Assembly (NCBI GenBank): GCA_017857755.1
Contig: JAFMCM010000005.1
Span: forward strand, 1-64,000
DNA from: Methylophilaceae bacterium
GTDB lineage: Bacteria > Pseudomonadota > Gammaproteobacteria > Burkholderiales > Methylophilaceae
Length of the DNA: 64,000 nt
Reading direction: 5' to 3'
Each line of letters begins with the position of its first letter. Within the stretch, counting starts at the first letter, position 1. Below, piece after piece: positions 8,644 to 17,920 of this stretch. The notes under the pieces are model-generated. The model saw only the letters and a program-made list of their open reading frames with translations, made no database searches and was not told the origin of the DNA. The translations under genes were made by a program, and so were the position numbers.

Positions 8644-9888
8644 TTAACGTAATTTACTCCATCCTAAAGGGTCGAAAGGGATGCTTTTTTTGCGTAGTTC
8701 GTAATAAAGGCCATGGGTTTCATTACCGCCAGTATTGCCAACGGCAGCAATTGTATCTCCGCCTTCTACCTCTTCTCCTACATTTTTAAGTATCGATTGA
8801 TTATTGCCATATAAACTCATATAACCGCTGCCGTGATCGATAATCACTAAATTACCAAAACCTCTCATCCACTCTGCAAAAACGATACGGCCGCTGGCAA
8901 CCGATTTGACAGGAGAGCCTTCTTGCGCACGAATAAATAATCCTTTCCATGAAAGACCGCCATCTTGTCGATTTCGACCAAATTGATTCGTTATTTCGCC
9001 TTTAACTGGTAAAGCTAATTTCCCTTTCAGGGTCGCGAATGCTCTGCCTGAGTAGCTGTTGTCTGGTGTTGCTTGGTTGGTCGCGACGATGGTTGATGAT
9101 GTTTGTGAGTTTTTAGGTGTCGCTTTTTTCTTTTTTGCTTTTTTTGCTAGTGTGACCACAAGTTGAGAAAGACGCTTTTCATCTCGTTTTAGTTTGCTGA
9201 TTTGTCCACGTTGTGCCGCGATTTCCTTGGCAATAGTTTTTAATACCAAGGATTTTTCTATTTTTTGTTTTTGTAGCGCTTGCCGTTCATTTTCTTGCTG
9301 CATCTTTAATTCAGCTGCTTTTTGTAAGGTAGCTGTTGTCTTGCTATTGAGTTGATTAATTTCATCAAGATTGTTTTGCATATCATGGATGAGTTTGGTG
9401 TGTGCTTTGGCAATGTAGGCTTGATATTTTAGGTCGCGTGAGATTTTGCTGGGATTTTTGCTTTGTAATATTAGCTTGGTATAACTTTGATTGCCTAATG
9501 TATAGCGTTGAGCCAATAATTGGCTTAATTGCTTTTGTTGCGCCGCAAGTTGATTACTAATCAAAAGCGATTGCTTTTTGAGTTGATTGAGCTTGGATTC
9601 GTTTTGTTTTTGCTCAAGCTGAATATTATGTAAGGCTTTATTTGCAAGGCTAATAGCCGTTTCTGATTGTTTTAAAGCATCCGTAACATCGTTCTTTTCC
9701 TTTTGAGATTGACTGAGTTTTTGCTTAATCTGATTAATTTTTTGTTGAATGCCACTAATATCTTGTTTGGTTGCATCTATTTTGTCAACGGCGTAACTTG
9801 ATTGTGACGTCAGTGACAGACAGGCAACAATCATGCACGCGAAGACAGGGCTAAAATAAAAACGACCTTTAAATAAAGTGCTAATCAT
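8644..9888 (-). CDS. envC: Murein hydrolase activator EnvC (degenerate LytM/M23)
   Basis: A 414-residue exported coiled-coil protein that activates cell-wall amidases at division. A signal peptide occupies about the first 33 residues, a long coiled coil rich in Gln/Lys/Glu runs over about 38-250, and the C-terminal 125 residues form a LytM (peptidase M23-like) domain. The zinc ligands of active M23 enzymes are missing: SWKGLFI stands where the first His is expected and GLYYELR replaces the HxH motif. This is the known non-enzymatic EnvC pattern. The ATG overlaps the gpmI stop codon by one base (TAATG), so translation is probably coupled. A shared terminator follows. Confidence 0.92.
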   Translation of the reverse strand: MISTLFKGRFYFSPVFACMIVACLSLTSQSSYAVDKIDATKQDISGIQQKINQIKQKLSQSQKEKNDVTDALKQSETAISLANKALHNIQLEQKQNESKLNQLKKQSLLISNQLAAQQKQLSQLLAQRYTLGNQSYTKLILQSKNPSKISRDLKYQAYIAKAHTKLIHDMQNNLDEINQLNSKTTATLQKAAELKMQQENERQALQKQKIEKSLVLKTIAKEIAAQRGQISKLKRDEKRLSQLVVTLAKKAKKKKATPKNSQTSSTIVATNQATPDNSYSGRAFATLKGKLALPVKGEITNQFGRNRQDGGLSWKGLFIRAQEGSPVKSVASGRIVFAEWMRGFGNLVIIDHGSGYMSLYGNNQSILKNVGEEVEGGDTIAAVGNTGGNETHGLYYELRKKSIPFDPLGWSKLR

Positions 9889-11438
9889 TAAGTATTGACA
9901 GTAAATGTAATTAAATTCCTGCCTGTCATTTCAATTGGTTGCGGAATGCCCATTAGGTGTAGCAAGGTTGGTGCGATGTCGGATAGAGCACCATTTTCTG
10001 CTAATTTGGCTGGACGACCAACATAAATCAGCGGCACTAAATTGGTGGTATGTTGAGTATGTGGTTGATTATTTTGATAATCACACATCAGTTCGGCATT
10101 ACCATGGTCTGCAGTAATGATTACTTCACCACCAGCAGACTGCATCGCTGTAACAACGCGACCAATGCAGGTGTCTAAGGCTTCGACTGCTTGAATAGCG
10201 GCATCTAAAAAGCCAGTATGACCAACCATGTCGCAGTTAGCATAATTACAAATAATCGCATCATATTTTTTTGCGTTAATGGCTTCGACTAGCTTGTCGG
10301 TGACTGCAGGCGCGTTCATTTCTGGTTGCAAATCATACGTGGCAACCTTGGGAGATGGAACGAGGATTCTATCTTCTCCTTCAAAAATATCTTCCTCGCC
10401 ACCGTTGAAGAAGAACGTCACATGTGGATATTTCTCTGTTTCTGCAATACGTAACTGAGTTAATCCTAGGTTTTGTATGTGTTCGCCAAATGTATTTTTT
10501 AATGAAAACGGTGCAAAGATAGGCGTTGCTTTTTTTTGTTTTTGGTCATGTTGCGTTAGTGTGAAGAAGTGCGCAAGTTGCGGCGTCTGCTTGCGATTAA
10601 AGCCATCGAAGTCATGATTCAGGATTGCATCGGCAATTTCTCTAGCGCGATCGCCACGGAAATTCATGAAGACGACGCTGTCGCCGTCTTGTAGTTGAAT
10701 GGCTGGCTTTTCTAAATCATGGATGGCAGTGCATTTGACGAACTCATCATTTTCATCACGAGCATAAGCGTTTTCTAATGCTTGGCTAGCAGAAGTGGCT
10801 GAAAATTCAGCTTCACCTTCCACAATGACTCTGTAGGCAGGTTCAATGCGCTCCCAACGTTGATCTCTATCCATCACATAAAACCGACCACAGATGCTGG
10901 CAATTTGCCCAACACCAATAGCGGCTATTTTGGCTTCAAGGGCCTTAACATAAGGTGCAGCACTGACAGGGGGGGTGTCCCTTCCATCTAAAAAAGCATG
11001 TACATAAACTTTTTTAAGGCCTTGTTTAGCTGCCATCTCAAGCATTGCATAAATATGATCTTGATGGCTATGTACGCCGCCGTCAGACAATAAGCCAAAA
11101 ATATGCAGTGCTTTATTGTGAGACTTCAGAGATTCGATGGCGCTTAGGAGCGCTGGAAGCTTAAAAAAGTCTCCCGTTTTGATGCTATTGTTAATACGTT
11201 CAAAATCTTGAAAAACAACCCTGCCTGCGCCAATGTTGAGATGACCGACTTCAGAGTTACCCATTTGTCCCTTAGGCAATCCAACATAGTGTTCTGAAGC
11301 ATTAATGAGTGTGTTTGGATAGTCACGTCTAAGTTTGTCTAGATTGGGAGTCTTGGCTAATGAAATGGCGTTGTCTTGGCTATCTGCGCGATAACCAAAG
11401 CCGTCTAAGATTAATAAAATGACAGGAGTAGTCGACAT
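9888..11438 (-). CDS. gpmI: 2,3-bisphosphoglycerate-independent phosphoglycerate mutase
   Basis: Interconverts 3- and 2-phosphoglycerate in lower glycolysis/gluconeogenesis, using two Mn ions and a phosphoserine intermediate. The 516-residue product has the metal-binding start VILLILDGFGYR (D12), the catalytic Ser62 in GQMGNSEVGH, HAFLDGRDTPP and the metal-binding ITADHGNAE near the C-terminus. Length fits the family (about 510-515). It is the first gene of the gpmI-envC unit and is divergent from the rhodanese gene across a 148-base gap. This pairing next to a rhodanese-grxC-secB cluster is common in betaproteobacteria. Confidence 0.98.
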   Translation of the reverse strand: MSTTPVILLILDGFGYRADSQDNAISLAKTPNLDKLRRDYPNTLINASEHYVGLPKGQMGNSEVGHLNIGAGRVVFQDFERINNSIKTGDFFKLPALLSAIESLKSHNKALHIFGLLSDGGVHSHQDHIYAMLEMAAKQGLKKVYVHAFLDGRDTPPVSAAPYVKALEAKIAAIGVGQIASICGRFYVMDRDQRWERIEPAYRVIVEGEAEFSATSASQALENAYARDENDEFVKCTAIHDLEKPAIQLQDGDSVVFMNFRGDRAREIADAILNHDFDGFNRKQTPQLAHFFTLTQHDQKQKKATPIFAPFSLKNTFGEHIQNLGLTQLRIAETEKYPHVTFFFNGGEEDIFEGEDRILVPSPKVATYDLQPEMNAPAVTDKLVEAINAKKYDAIICNYANCDMVGHTGFLDAAIQAVEALDTCIGRVVTAMQSAGGEVIITADHGNAELMCDYQNNQPHTQHTTNLVPLIYVGRPAKLAENGALSDIAPTLLHLMGIPQPIEMTGRNLITFTVNT

Positions 11439-11586
11439 ATTTAAGTATTCACATAAAGCATGGGTTTACTTGCATTATAATGGCTGGGTCGGTAAAAAAA
11501 CATCAATCATCAATAAAACTTGTTTGAACGATTTAAAATCCGATAAAAATCAATTGATCAACTAAATAAATAAGTGAAAAGATACT

Positions 11587-12000
11587 GTGGAATTTATAAC
11601 GAGTAATGCAATTTTTATTGGATTGGCTGTGGTTTCTGGCGTGGCTTTGATTTGGCCAATGCTAACAAATAACCATTCAGGTGTGCCTAGTGTTTCAGCG
11701 TCTGAGGCTGTGTTATTAATGAATCGAGCAAGGTTGTTTATCTTGGATGTGCGCGATGAGGGTGAATTCGTCCAAGGTCATATTAATGGTGCGAAGCATA
11801 TTCCCTTAGCAAACTTAGAAGTAAGAATAAAAGAGCTTGTTAAACAGAAAAATAAGCCTGTGTTAGTTTATTGTCAAAGAGGCGGGCGTTCAACTAATGC
11901 CTGCAAAATATTGGCTAAGCATGAGTTTGCACAAGTGAGCAGTTTGCAGGGTGGTTTAGATAAATGGACTGAGGCTAATATGCCTTTAGTAAAGGATTGA
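11587..12000 (+). CDS. Membrane-anchored rhodanese-like protein (YibN type)
   Basis: A 137-residue single-domain rhodanese with an N-terminal membrane anchor (about residues 8-26). The rhodanese domain spans about 38-135 and carries the likely catalytic Cys96 in the loop CQRGGRS, with LDVRDEGEF upstream as the usual CH2A motif and LQGGLDKW at the end. It probably acts as a sulfurtransferase or persulfide carrier at the inner membrane; the true acceptor is unknown. No ATG is available before the domain, so GTG at 11587 is the start. It leads a plus-strand cluster rhodanese-grxC-secB, the order seen in many proteobacteria. Confidence 0.9.
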   Translation: MEFITSNAIFIGLAVVSGVALIWPMLTNNHSGVPSVSASEAVLLMNRARLFILDVRDEGEFVQGHINGAKHIPLANLEVRIKELVKQKNKPVLVYCQRGGRSTNACKILAKHEFAQVSSLQGGLDKWTEANMPLVKD

Positions 12001-12003
12001 ATG

Positions 12004-12267
12004 ATGGCAAACATTACTATGTATACAACAGCTTATTGTCCATATTGTAATAACGCAGAGCGGTTATTGCAAAGCAAAGGGGTGACGGAAATTAACAAAA
12101 TTCGCGTGGATGAGTCGCCAGACTTAAAGCTAGCAATGATGGAAAAAACTGGCCGTCGTACCGTTCCACAAATTTATATTGATGAGCGACATGTAGGCGG
12201 TTTTGATGATTTGCGAGCATTGGACTTAGCTGGCGAGCTTGAGCCTTTGCTGGCTGGATGTGCTTAG
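12004..12267 (+). CDS. grxC: Glutaredoxin 3
   Basis: A small dithiol glutaredoxin (87 residues) reducing disulfides with glutathione in the cytoplasm. The active site CPYC is at residues 12-15, the cis-proline is in RRTVPQIYI, and the glutathione-binding GGFDDL follows. The start at 12004 is preferred over an ATG directly before it (12001) because AAAGGA then lies 7 bases upstream rather than 4. It follows the rhodanese stop codon with only a few bases between, so the two are cotranscribed. Confidence 0.95.
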   Translation: MANITMYTTAYCPYCNNAERLLQSKGVTEINKIRVDESPDLKLAMMEKTGRRTVPQIYIDERHVGGFDDLRALDLAGELEPLLAGCA

Positions 12268-12389
12268 GTTAATAATAAACATATTCGATATTAATGCGAA
12301 TATTTAGATGATTAAAGTGACATAAAAAGCTAAAATAGTGAGTTAAAAATAAACGAGCTTAAATTCATTACAAATTAACAGGACATAAC

Positions 12390-12881
12390 ATGGCAAAAGA
12401 TAATCAAGCAACAGAGAATCAAGCAGCAGAAGAACAGCAAAATGGGCAGGCAGGCTTTGCAATTGAGAAGTTGTATGTGAAGGATGCCTCTATTGAGGTG
12501 CCATCTGCACCACAAATTTTTACCAATAGAACTGCGCCTCAGATTAATGTTGAGCTTGCTAATAGTGCTAGCCGATTAGATGAAGGTGTTTTCGAAGTGT
12601 CAATCAAGGTAACTGTGACGGCTAAAATTGAAGAGACAACAGCTTTTTTAGTAGAAGTGACTCAATCAGGTATTTTTGCGATTCGCGGCATTCCTGATGA
12701 TAATTTGGAGGTGGTATTGGCTATTACCTGCCCAAATATCTTATTCCCATACGCAAGAGAAGCAGTTTCTGATATGGTGACAAGAGCTGGATTTATGCCA
12801 GTATTACTCAATCCAATCAATTTCGAAGCCTTGTATGCACAACAAAAGATGGATCAAAATACATCGCAAACACCAAGTTAG
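12390..12881 (+). CDS. secB: Protein-export chaperone SecB
   Basis: Tetrameric cytoplasmic chaperone that keeps preproteins unfolded and delivers them to SecA. The 163-residue product has an acidic, Gln-rich N-terminus, then FAIEKLYVKDASIEVPSAP, the family start of the core, CPNILFPYAREAVSDMVTRAGF and the hallmark PVLLNPINFEALY near the C-terminus. An AACAGGACATAACATG context gives a usable ribosome binding site. It lies 122 bases after grxC and 19 bases before the SH3-domain gene. Confidence 0.97.
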   Translation: MAKDNQATENQAAEEQQNGQAGFAIEKLYVKDASIEVPSAPQIFTNRTAPQINVELANSASRLDEGVFEVSIKVTVTAKIEETTAFLVEVTQSGIFAIRGIPDDNLEVVLAITCPNILFPYAREAVSDMVTRAGFMPVLLNPINFEALYAQQKMDQNTSQTPS

Positions 12882-12900
12882 ACATCTGAAAGTTGAGTGC

Positions 12901-13392
12901 GTGAAATTTTTACTTTCTAAATTCAAATCTTTTTTATTATGCTTAAACCCAAGCTTTGTTTTTTTGAGCTTGGGTTTTTCATTGTTTGCGCCCATACATG
13001 GGTATGCCGCTGAATTTCGTTCCATACAATCACCTAAAGTGATTGCCTACGATGCTCCTTCAGTAGAAGCAACAAAGGTTTATATTATGATGGAAGGCTA
13101 TCCAGTTGAGATTGTGGTGAATCTAGGTGCATGGGTAAAGGTACGAGACCAAGCGCGTGGTTTAAGTTGGGTAGAAGGTAAGGATTTGTCAGATAAGCGC
13201 ACGGTTTTGGTAACCGATAACGCTGAAATTAAAGCCTCAGAAAATATGAATTCAACCTTATTAGCGACGGTAGAAAAAGGCGTTATCCTTGAGCTATTAT
13301 CCCCAAATATTAATCATGGTTGGGTCAAAGTGAAGCATCGTGATGGAATTATTGGTTATATCCAAAGTAGTGCAATTTGGGGGCTATTTTGA
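12901..13392 (+). CDS. Exported SH3-domain protein
   Basis: A 163-residue exported protein with bacterial SH3-like modules, expected in the periplasm and probably binding peptidoglycan or partner proteins; the role is unknown. A signal sequence of about 36 residues ends in HGYA. Two SH3-like stretches follow, with WVKVRDQARGLSWVEG and WVKVKHRDGIIGYI as the typical ends of such modules. GTG 12901 is chosen because it gives a normal signal peptide; an in-frame ATG at 12835 would overlap secB by 47 bases and add a basic leader. The stop TGA overlaps the TTG start of gpsA, so the two are translationally coupled, as in many betaproteobacteria. Confidence 0.82.
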   Translation: MKFLLSKFKSFLLCLNPSFVFLSLGFSLFAPIHGYAAEFRSIQSPKVIAYDAPSVEATKVYIMMEGYPVEIVVNLGAWVKVRDQARGLSWVEGKDLSDKRTVLVTDNAEIKASENMNSTLLATVEKGVILELLSPNINHGWVKVKHRDGIIGYIQSSAIWGLF

Positions 13393-14381
13393 AAAAAATT
13401 GCAGTGTTGGGCGCTGGGGCATGGGGTACGGCGTTAGCGATTCATATTAGCCAGCAACATCAGGTAACGTTGTGGGGCCGCAATGCGGGCCATGTTTCAG
13501 GCATGCGTAAGGCACGTGCTAATCCTCTTTATCTTGGTGATTTTGTTTTTAACGACCATTTGGCTGTTGAAGCGAATTTAGAAGCGGCGATTGCTGGTGC
13601 CGATTTAATTCTATCAGTAGTGCCCACTGCAGGATTTCGCGATTTACTAAAGGAATTAAAAAGAATTGGTTCCAAACAACCTTTGATTTGGGCGCATAAA
13701 GGGCTAGAGCCAGTCTCAGCATTATTACCGCATGAAGTGGCGATAGAAGAGTTAAGCATGAGTCAGCAGTGGGGTGTTTTATCTGGCCCAAGTTTTGCTG
13801 CAGAATTAGTGCGCGGGCTACCTACAGCAGTCACGTTGGCGGCAAATGACACGGCATTTTCTTTAGAGGCGGCTAAGTTGTTGCATGGTGGCAGCTTGCG
13901 TGTTTATAGTAGTGCAGATGTGATTGGCGTTTCTGTTGGTGGTGCGGTGAAAAATGTCATGGCGATTGCTGCTGGCATTTCTGATGGAATGGGGTTTGGC
14001 AATAATGCACGTGCCGCTATGATTACACGTGGTTTAGCAGAAATCACTCGGTTTGGTGTGGCATTGGGCGCAAAAGCAGAAACATTTATGGGTTTGGCTG
14101 GTGCTGGGGATTTGATTTTAACCTGTACTGGGCAATATTCGCGTAATCGCGAAGTCGGGTTGCAGTTGGCCTCTGGTCAATCATTGGAAGCAGTGCTGTC
14201 TGGCTTGGGGCATGTGGCAGAAGGTGTGAACACAGCGCGTGAAGTCATGCGTAGGGCTGAAAAAATTGACGTTGATATGCCTATTACCTATGAAGTCAAT
14301 CAAGCGCTGTCAGCAGGTAAAACAGCCAAAGAGGCTGTTATGGATTTATTAGGACGGGAACAAAAGCCCGAGGATGTTTAA
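13389..14381 (+). CDS. gpsA: NAD(P)-dependent glycerol-3-phosphate dehydrogenase
   Basis: Makes sn-glycerol 3-phosphate from dihydroxyacetone phosphate for phospholipid synthesis. The 330-residue product begins with the dinucleotide-binding GAGAWG at 8-13. Other marks are LSGPSFAAEL, the catalytic-lysine region GGAVKNVMAIAAGISDG, and GLAGAGDLILTC. No ATG is available; TTG at 13389 gives the usual MKKIAVLG start and has a GGGGG block five bases upstream. It shares two bases with the TGA of the preceding SH3-domain gene. A second TTG at 13377 is less likely. Confidence 0.95.
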   Translation: MKKIAVLGAGAWGTALAIHISQQHQVTLWGRNAGHVSGMRKARANPLYLGDFVFNDHLAVEANLEAAIAGADLILSVVPTAGFRDLLKELKRIGSKQPLIWAHKGLEPVSALLPHEVAIEELSMSQQWGVLSGPSFAAELVRGLPTAVTLAANDTAFSLEAAKLLHGGSLRVYSSADVIGVSVGGAVKNVMAIAAGISDGMGFGNNARAAMITRGLAEITRFGVALGAKAETFMGLAGAGDLILTCTGQYSRNREVGLQLASGQSLEAVLSGLGHVAEGVNTAREVMRRAEKIDVDMPITYEVNQALSAGKTAKEAVMDLLGREQKPEDV

Positions 14382-14441
14382 AGGCTCCAAATGCTAAGAT
14401 TTAATGGTGTGTTGGCAAGCGCGAGCTGCTTGATATGTATA

Positions 14442-14906
14442 TTAAACGCCGCCTTCAAAATCAATCTGACGCCAAGCTTCATAAAGCAAGACCGCCGCAG
14501 AGTTCGATAAATTTAAACTTCTACTGTCAGTAAGCATCGGCAGCCGCACTCGCCGACCATCAGGAAAGGTGTTTAGGATCGCATCTGGCAAGCCGCGTGT
14601 TTCTGGCCCAAACACAAATACATCATCCGCTTTAAATTCGATGTTGCTATGACGTGTACTACCTTTGGTGGTAATTGCAAATAATCGTTTTCCCGCCAAT
14701 GCCGTTTTGCAGTCCTCCCAACTTTGATGCACCAGCATCGTGGAGAACTCATGGTAATCAAGGCCAGCGCGCTTGAGCTGTTTATCTTCTAGTTTAAAGC
14801 CTAGCGGTTCAACCAAATGTAAATGCGCGCCAGTGTTGGCACATAGACGAATGATATTGCCTGTGTTAGGTGGAATTTCTGGTTCAAATAGGACGATATG
14901 GAACAT
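14442..14906 (-). CDS. trmL: tRNA (cytidine(34)-2'-O)-methyltransferase TrmL
   Basis: SPOUT-class enzyme that methylates the wobble base ribose of certain leucine tRNAs. The 154-residue product shows PEIPPNTGNIIRLCANTGAHLHLVEPLGF at its start and the knot motifs FGPETRGLP and LSNSAAVLLYEAWRQ near its end, all diagnostic for TrmL. It converges on gpsA and lies downstream of comF on the minus strand, 38 bases away. Confidence 0.96.
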   Translation of the reverse strand: MFHIVLFEPEIPPNTGNIIRLCANTGAHLHLVEPLGFKLEDKQLKRAGLDYHEFSTMLVHQSWEDCKTALAGKRLFAITTKGSTRHSNIEFKADDVFVFGPETRGLPDAILNTFPDGRRVRLPMLTDSRSLNLSNSAAVLLYEAWRQIDFEGGV

Positions 14907-14944
14907 TCGATAATTTTACCGTATGAACGAAGGGTGCAGTTAAA

Positions 14945-15649
14945 TTACTGCGTTCTAGCTAGAACATAACAACTTACTTTACTCGCGCCCGCCTTTTTAA
15001 TTACTTTAGCCAGTTCGTTTAGGCTAGCTCCAGTTGTCATAACGTCATCCAGCAGCGCTACATGTTGGCCCATGTAAGATTGTTTGCATTGAAAAGCGCC
15101 TCTCATATTATTAAGTCGGCGCTTGAGTGAAAGACTGGCTTGTGGTGGAGTGTTTTTAACCCGATAGCAGCCGATACTATCAACAGTTCGGTGTGTTCGT
15201 CTTGCAATGATTTTTGCGATTTCCAAAGATTGATTGAAGCCCCTTTCTTTGACGCGCTCGTCATGTAAAGGCATTGGAATAATGAGATCAATATCCGTTT
15301 GTAGCTTGTGGATGAGTAGTTCTGCAAAGGTTGCGCTGAGGTATAAAGCATTACGGTATTTATAATGTTGGATAATCGCGTCTGCAGGATAGGTATAAGT
15401 GAAAAGCGCGTGTGTTTCATCAAAGTGTGGCGGTTGTTTCATGCACTTGCCACAAACCTCGCCTGAAGTGCTAATGCCACAGGTTGGGCAGCACGGCCAA
15501 GTGGCTGGCGGAAAATCTGCTATGCATGCTGCGCATAGACTGAGATTGGTGTGCGTTGGTGCGGTACATAATAGACAATTTTGCTTGAATATTAATGTAG
15601 TTAAATGATCTAAATTTAACAGTTGATTATTTTTTAACCAGTTGTTCAT
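14945..15649 (-). CDS. comF: ComF family phosphoribosyltransferase-like protein
   Basis: A 234-residue ComF/GntX-type protein, linked in naturally competent bacteria to uptake of transforming DNA; in others the role is unclear. The N-terminal third has CxxC pairs (CLLC, CAAC, CPTC, CGKC) forming a probable zinc domain. The C-terminal domain has the phosphoribosyltransferase type-I fold with the PRPP loop VALLDDVMTTGAS and the family motif RGFNQSLEIAK. It is divergent from the biotin operon, a neighbourhood (comF beside bio genes) common in proteobacteria. Confidence 0.93.
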   Translation of the reverse strand: MNNWLKNNQLLNLDHLTTLIFKQNCLLCTAPTHTNLSLCAACIADFPPATWPCCPTCGISTSGEVCGKCMKQPPHFDETHALFTYTYPADAIIQHYKYRNALYLSATFAELLIHKLQTDIDLIIPMPLHDERVKERGFNQSLEIAKIIARRTHRTVDSIGCYRVKNTPPQASLSLKRRLNNMRGAFQCKQSYMGQHVALLDDVMTTGASLNELAKVIKKAGASKVSCYVLARTQ

Positions 15650-15666
15650 TATGTTTTTATTATTGC

Positions 15667-15695
15667 TTTACAGTTAATAATTAATTGATTAATAT
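15667..15695 (+). promoter_or_regulatory. Candidate sigma-70 promoter of the bio operon
   Basis: TTTACA at 15667-15672 and TAATAT at 15690-15695 are separated by 17 bases, giving 5/6 and 4/6 matches to the consensus. Transcription would start near 15702, about 22 bases before the bioB ATG. No sequence like the BirA operator of enterobacteria (TTGTAAACC with its inverted partner) is visible in the comF-bioB gap. Confidence 0.5.
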
Positions 15696-15723
15696 AGCAA
15701 AAATTTACTTAAAAGGGCACTTT

Positions 15724-16758
15724 ATGCGCAAGGACACACCTATGCAAGCACAAGAGAATATTATAAACGTGGATGCATTAAATGCGAATAAACCAACAGA
15801 ATGTCAATCGGCTAAAAGAAATACCGTACAGCGGTGGTCGATTGAAGAAATTGTCGCTTTATATGAACTGCCATTGAATGATTTGCTATATAAAGCACAT
15901 ACCATACATAGAGAAAATCACGACCCTAACGCCGTGCAGGTCAGCACTTTGTTGTCGATTAAAACAGGTGGTTGTAGTGAGGACTGTGGCTATTGCCCGC
16001 AGGCAGCGCGCTATCATACTGAGGTTGAGAATGAGCCGATGCTGCCCATAGCAGAGGTGTTGAAAGCGGCGCAAGCAGCTAAGGATAGTGGTGCAAGTCG
16101 GTTCTGCATGGGGGCGGCATGGCGTAGTCCAAAACAAAGAGATTTAGAGCCTGTGCTCAAAATGATTTCGGAAGTCAAAGCAATGGGTTTAGAAACCTGT
16201 GCCACCTTAGGTATGCTCAAAGAAGGCATGGCTACGCAGTTAAAAGAGGCTGGCTTAGATTATTACAATCATAATTTAGATACAGCACCAGAATTTTATG
16301 GCGATGTGATTAGTACGCGTACTTATGAAGATCGTTTAGACACTTTAGACAGTGTTCGAGAAGCCGATATTAATGTCTGCAGCGGTGGCATTATTGGTAT
16401 GGGTGAAACGCGCCAACAGCGTGCGGGATTATTGGCGCAATTTGCCAATATGGAGCGTCCTCCTGAAAGTGTGCCAATTAATTTATTAACTCAAGTTGAG
16501 GGCACACCATTACATAGAACAGAGGAGCTTGATCCATTTGAGTTTGTACGGACCATCGCCGCAGCACGCATCGTGATGCCCAAAAGTTTTGTGCGTTTAT
16601 CTGCTGGCCGTCAAACTATGCATGAAGGTATACAAGCGATGTGTTTTATGGCGGGCGCAAATAGTGTTTTTTACGGTGAAAAGCTCTTAACCACTGGAAA
16701 TCCAGAAGCGGAAACAGATAAAATGCTGTTTGCAAAATTGGGTATTCACGCTATTTAA
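15724..16758 (+). CDS. bioB: Biotin synthase
   Basis: Radical-SAM enzyme that inserts sulfur into dethiobiotin. The 344-residue product has the 4Fe-4S cluster motif CSEDCGYC (C84, C88, C91) and the 2Fe-2S ligand region, including FCMGAA, ETCATLG, NVCSGG and RLSAGR. ATG 15724 has AAAAGGG six bases upstream and lies just after the predicted transcription start; ATG 15742, with AAGGA seven bases upstream, is an equally possible start. The N-terminal 35 residues before QRWSIEEI are not conserved. It is the first gene of bioB-bioF-bioH-bioC-bioD; bioF starts two bases after its stop. Confidence 0.97.
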   Translation: MRKDTPMQAQENIINVDALNANKPTECQSAKRNTVQRWSIEEIVALYELPLNDLLYKAHTIHRENHDPNAVQVSTLLSIKTGGCSEDCGYCPQAARYHTEVENEPMLPIAEVLKAAQAAKDSGASRFCMGAAWRSPKQRDLEPVLKMISEVKAMGLETCATLGMLKEGMATQLKEAGLDYYNHNLDTAPEFYGDVISTRTYEDRLDTLDSVREADINVCSGGIIGMGETRQQRAGLLAQFANMERPPESVPINLLTQVEGTPLHRTEELDPFEFVRTIAAARIVMPKSFVRLSAGRQTMHEGIQAMCFMAGANSVFYGEKLLTTGNPEAETDKMLFAKLGIHAI

Positions 16759-16759
16759 T

Positions 16760-17920
16760 ATGTTAGCTGAACTGCAAAAAAGCTTGGACCAGCGCGCAGC
16801 CGATGGTTTGTTGCGACAGCGTCGTTTATTGGATTCTCCGCAAGCTGAATTTATCGAAACTAATCAGCAGCGATATCTATCTTTTTGCAGCAATGATTAT
16901 TTGGGCTTAGCCAACCACCCGCATCTAATTAAAACCATGCAAGAAGCCACTGGCAAAGCGGGGGTTGGTAGTGGGGCTTCAAATTTAATTACTGGCCATC
17001 ATCGTTACCATGATTTGCTAGAAAAACAGCTTGCGCAGTTTGTAGAGATGCCCGCTGCCTTGGTTTTTTCGACAGGGTATATGGCCAATATTGGTGTATT
17101 AGGTGCGCTTGCCGGGCGTGAAGATGCTATTTTTGCAGATAAGTTAAATCATGCTTGTTTAAACGATGGTAGTTATTATTCATTAGCGGCTTTTCATCGA
17201 TTTGCCCATAATGATGTTGCTGCTTTAGAAAAGCTCCTGAAATCTAGTACAGCAAAACGTAAATTAATTGCGGTTGACGCTGTCTTTAGCATGGATGGTG
17301 ACCTGGCACCTTTACGCCAATATTTAACATTATGTGAGCGGTATGATGCTTATTTGTATGTTGATGATGCCCATGGTTTTGGTGTGCTGGGTAAGCATGG
17401 GCAAGGTTCACTTAATCATCTGCAACTAAAATCTTCACGTATTATAATGATGGCAACGTTAGGTAAAGCGGCAGGTGTTGCTGGCGCATTTGTTGCTGGC
17501 GAGCAAGTTGTGATTGACTATTTAATTCAAACAGCCAAAAGTTATGTTTACAGCACCCCAGCGCCGCCAGCGTTATCAGCAACCTTATCAGCCTCAGTAA
17601 TGCTAATTAAGCAGGGGGATGGCTTAAGGTTGCAATTACAACAATTAATATTAACTTTAAAATCACATCTCAAATTAACTAAATGGCAGTTAATGCCATC
17701 GGAAACAGCTGTGCAACCACTATTAGTAGGTAGTAATCATGACGTACTTAAAGTCAGTGCGTACTTGCAGGGAAAAGGCATACTTGTCCCAGCGATTAGG
17801 CCCCCAACCGTGCCTAAAAATACAGCACGCTTACGTATTTCACTTTCGGCCGCACATCGCGAGGAAGATGTGATCAAACTAGCGCATATGCTGAACGATG
17901 CAGAAAGCGCATTAGCATGA
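16760..17920 (+). CDS. bioF: 8-amino-7-oxononanoate synthase
   Basis: Pyridoxal-phosphate enzyme condensing pimeloyl-ACP with alanine. The 386-residue product has FCSNDYLGLANHP near the start, GSGASNLITGHH, the cofactor-binding DDAHGFGVLG, and the Schiff-base Lys236 in ATLGKAAG. ATG 16760 directly follows the bioB stop, and the frame upstream only overlaps bioB. It ends ATGA, overlapping the start of bioH by four bases, which indicates coupled translation. Confidence 0.97.
   Translation: MLAELQKSLDQRAADGLLRQRRLLDSPQAEFIETNQQRYLSFCSNDYLGLANHPHLIKTMQEATGKAGVGSGASNLITGHHRYHDLLEKQLAQFVEMPAALVFSTGYMANIGVLGALAGREDAIFADKLNHACLNDGSYYSLAAFHRFAHNDVAALEKLLKSSTAKRKLIAVDAVFSMDGDLAPLRQYLTLCERYDAYLYVDDAHGFGVLGKHGQGSLNHLQLKSSRIIMMATLGKAAGVAGAFVAGEQVVIDYLIQTAKSYVYSTPAPPALSATLSASVMLIKQGDGLRLQLQQLILTLKSHLKLTKWQLMPSETAVQPLLVGSNHDVLKVSAYLQGKGILVPAIRPPTVPKNTARLRISLSAAHREEDVIKLAHMLNDAESALA

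Noticed and set aside
8644-9888. Active M23 endopeptidase
   Set aside because: The zinc-ligand His motifs are replaced, as in EnvC activators.
12835-12900. Longer start for the SH3-domain protein overlapping secB
   Set aside because: It would add a basic, unconserved leader before the signal peptide; GTG 12901 gives a normal exported protein.
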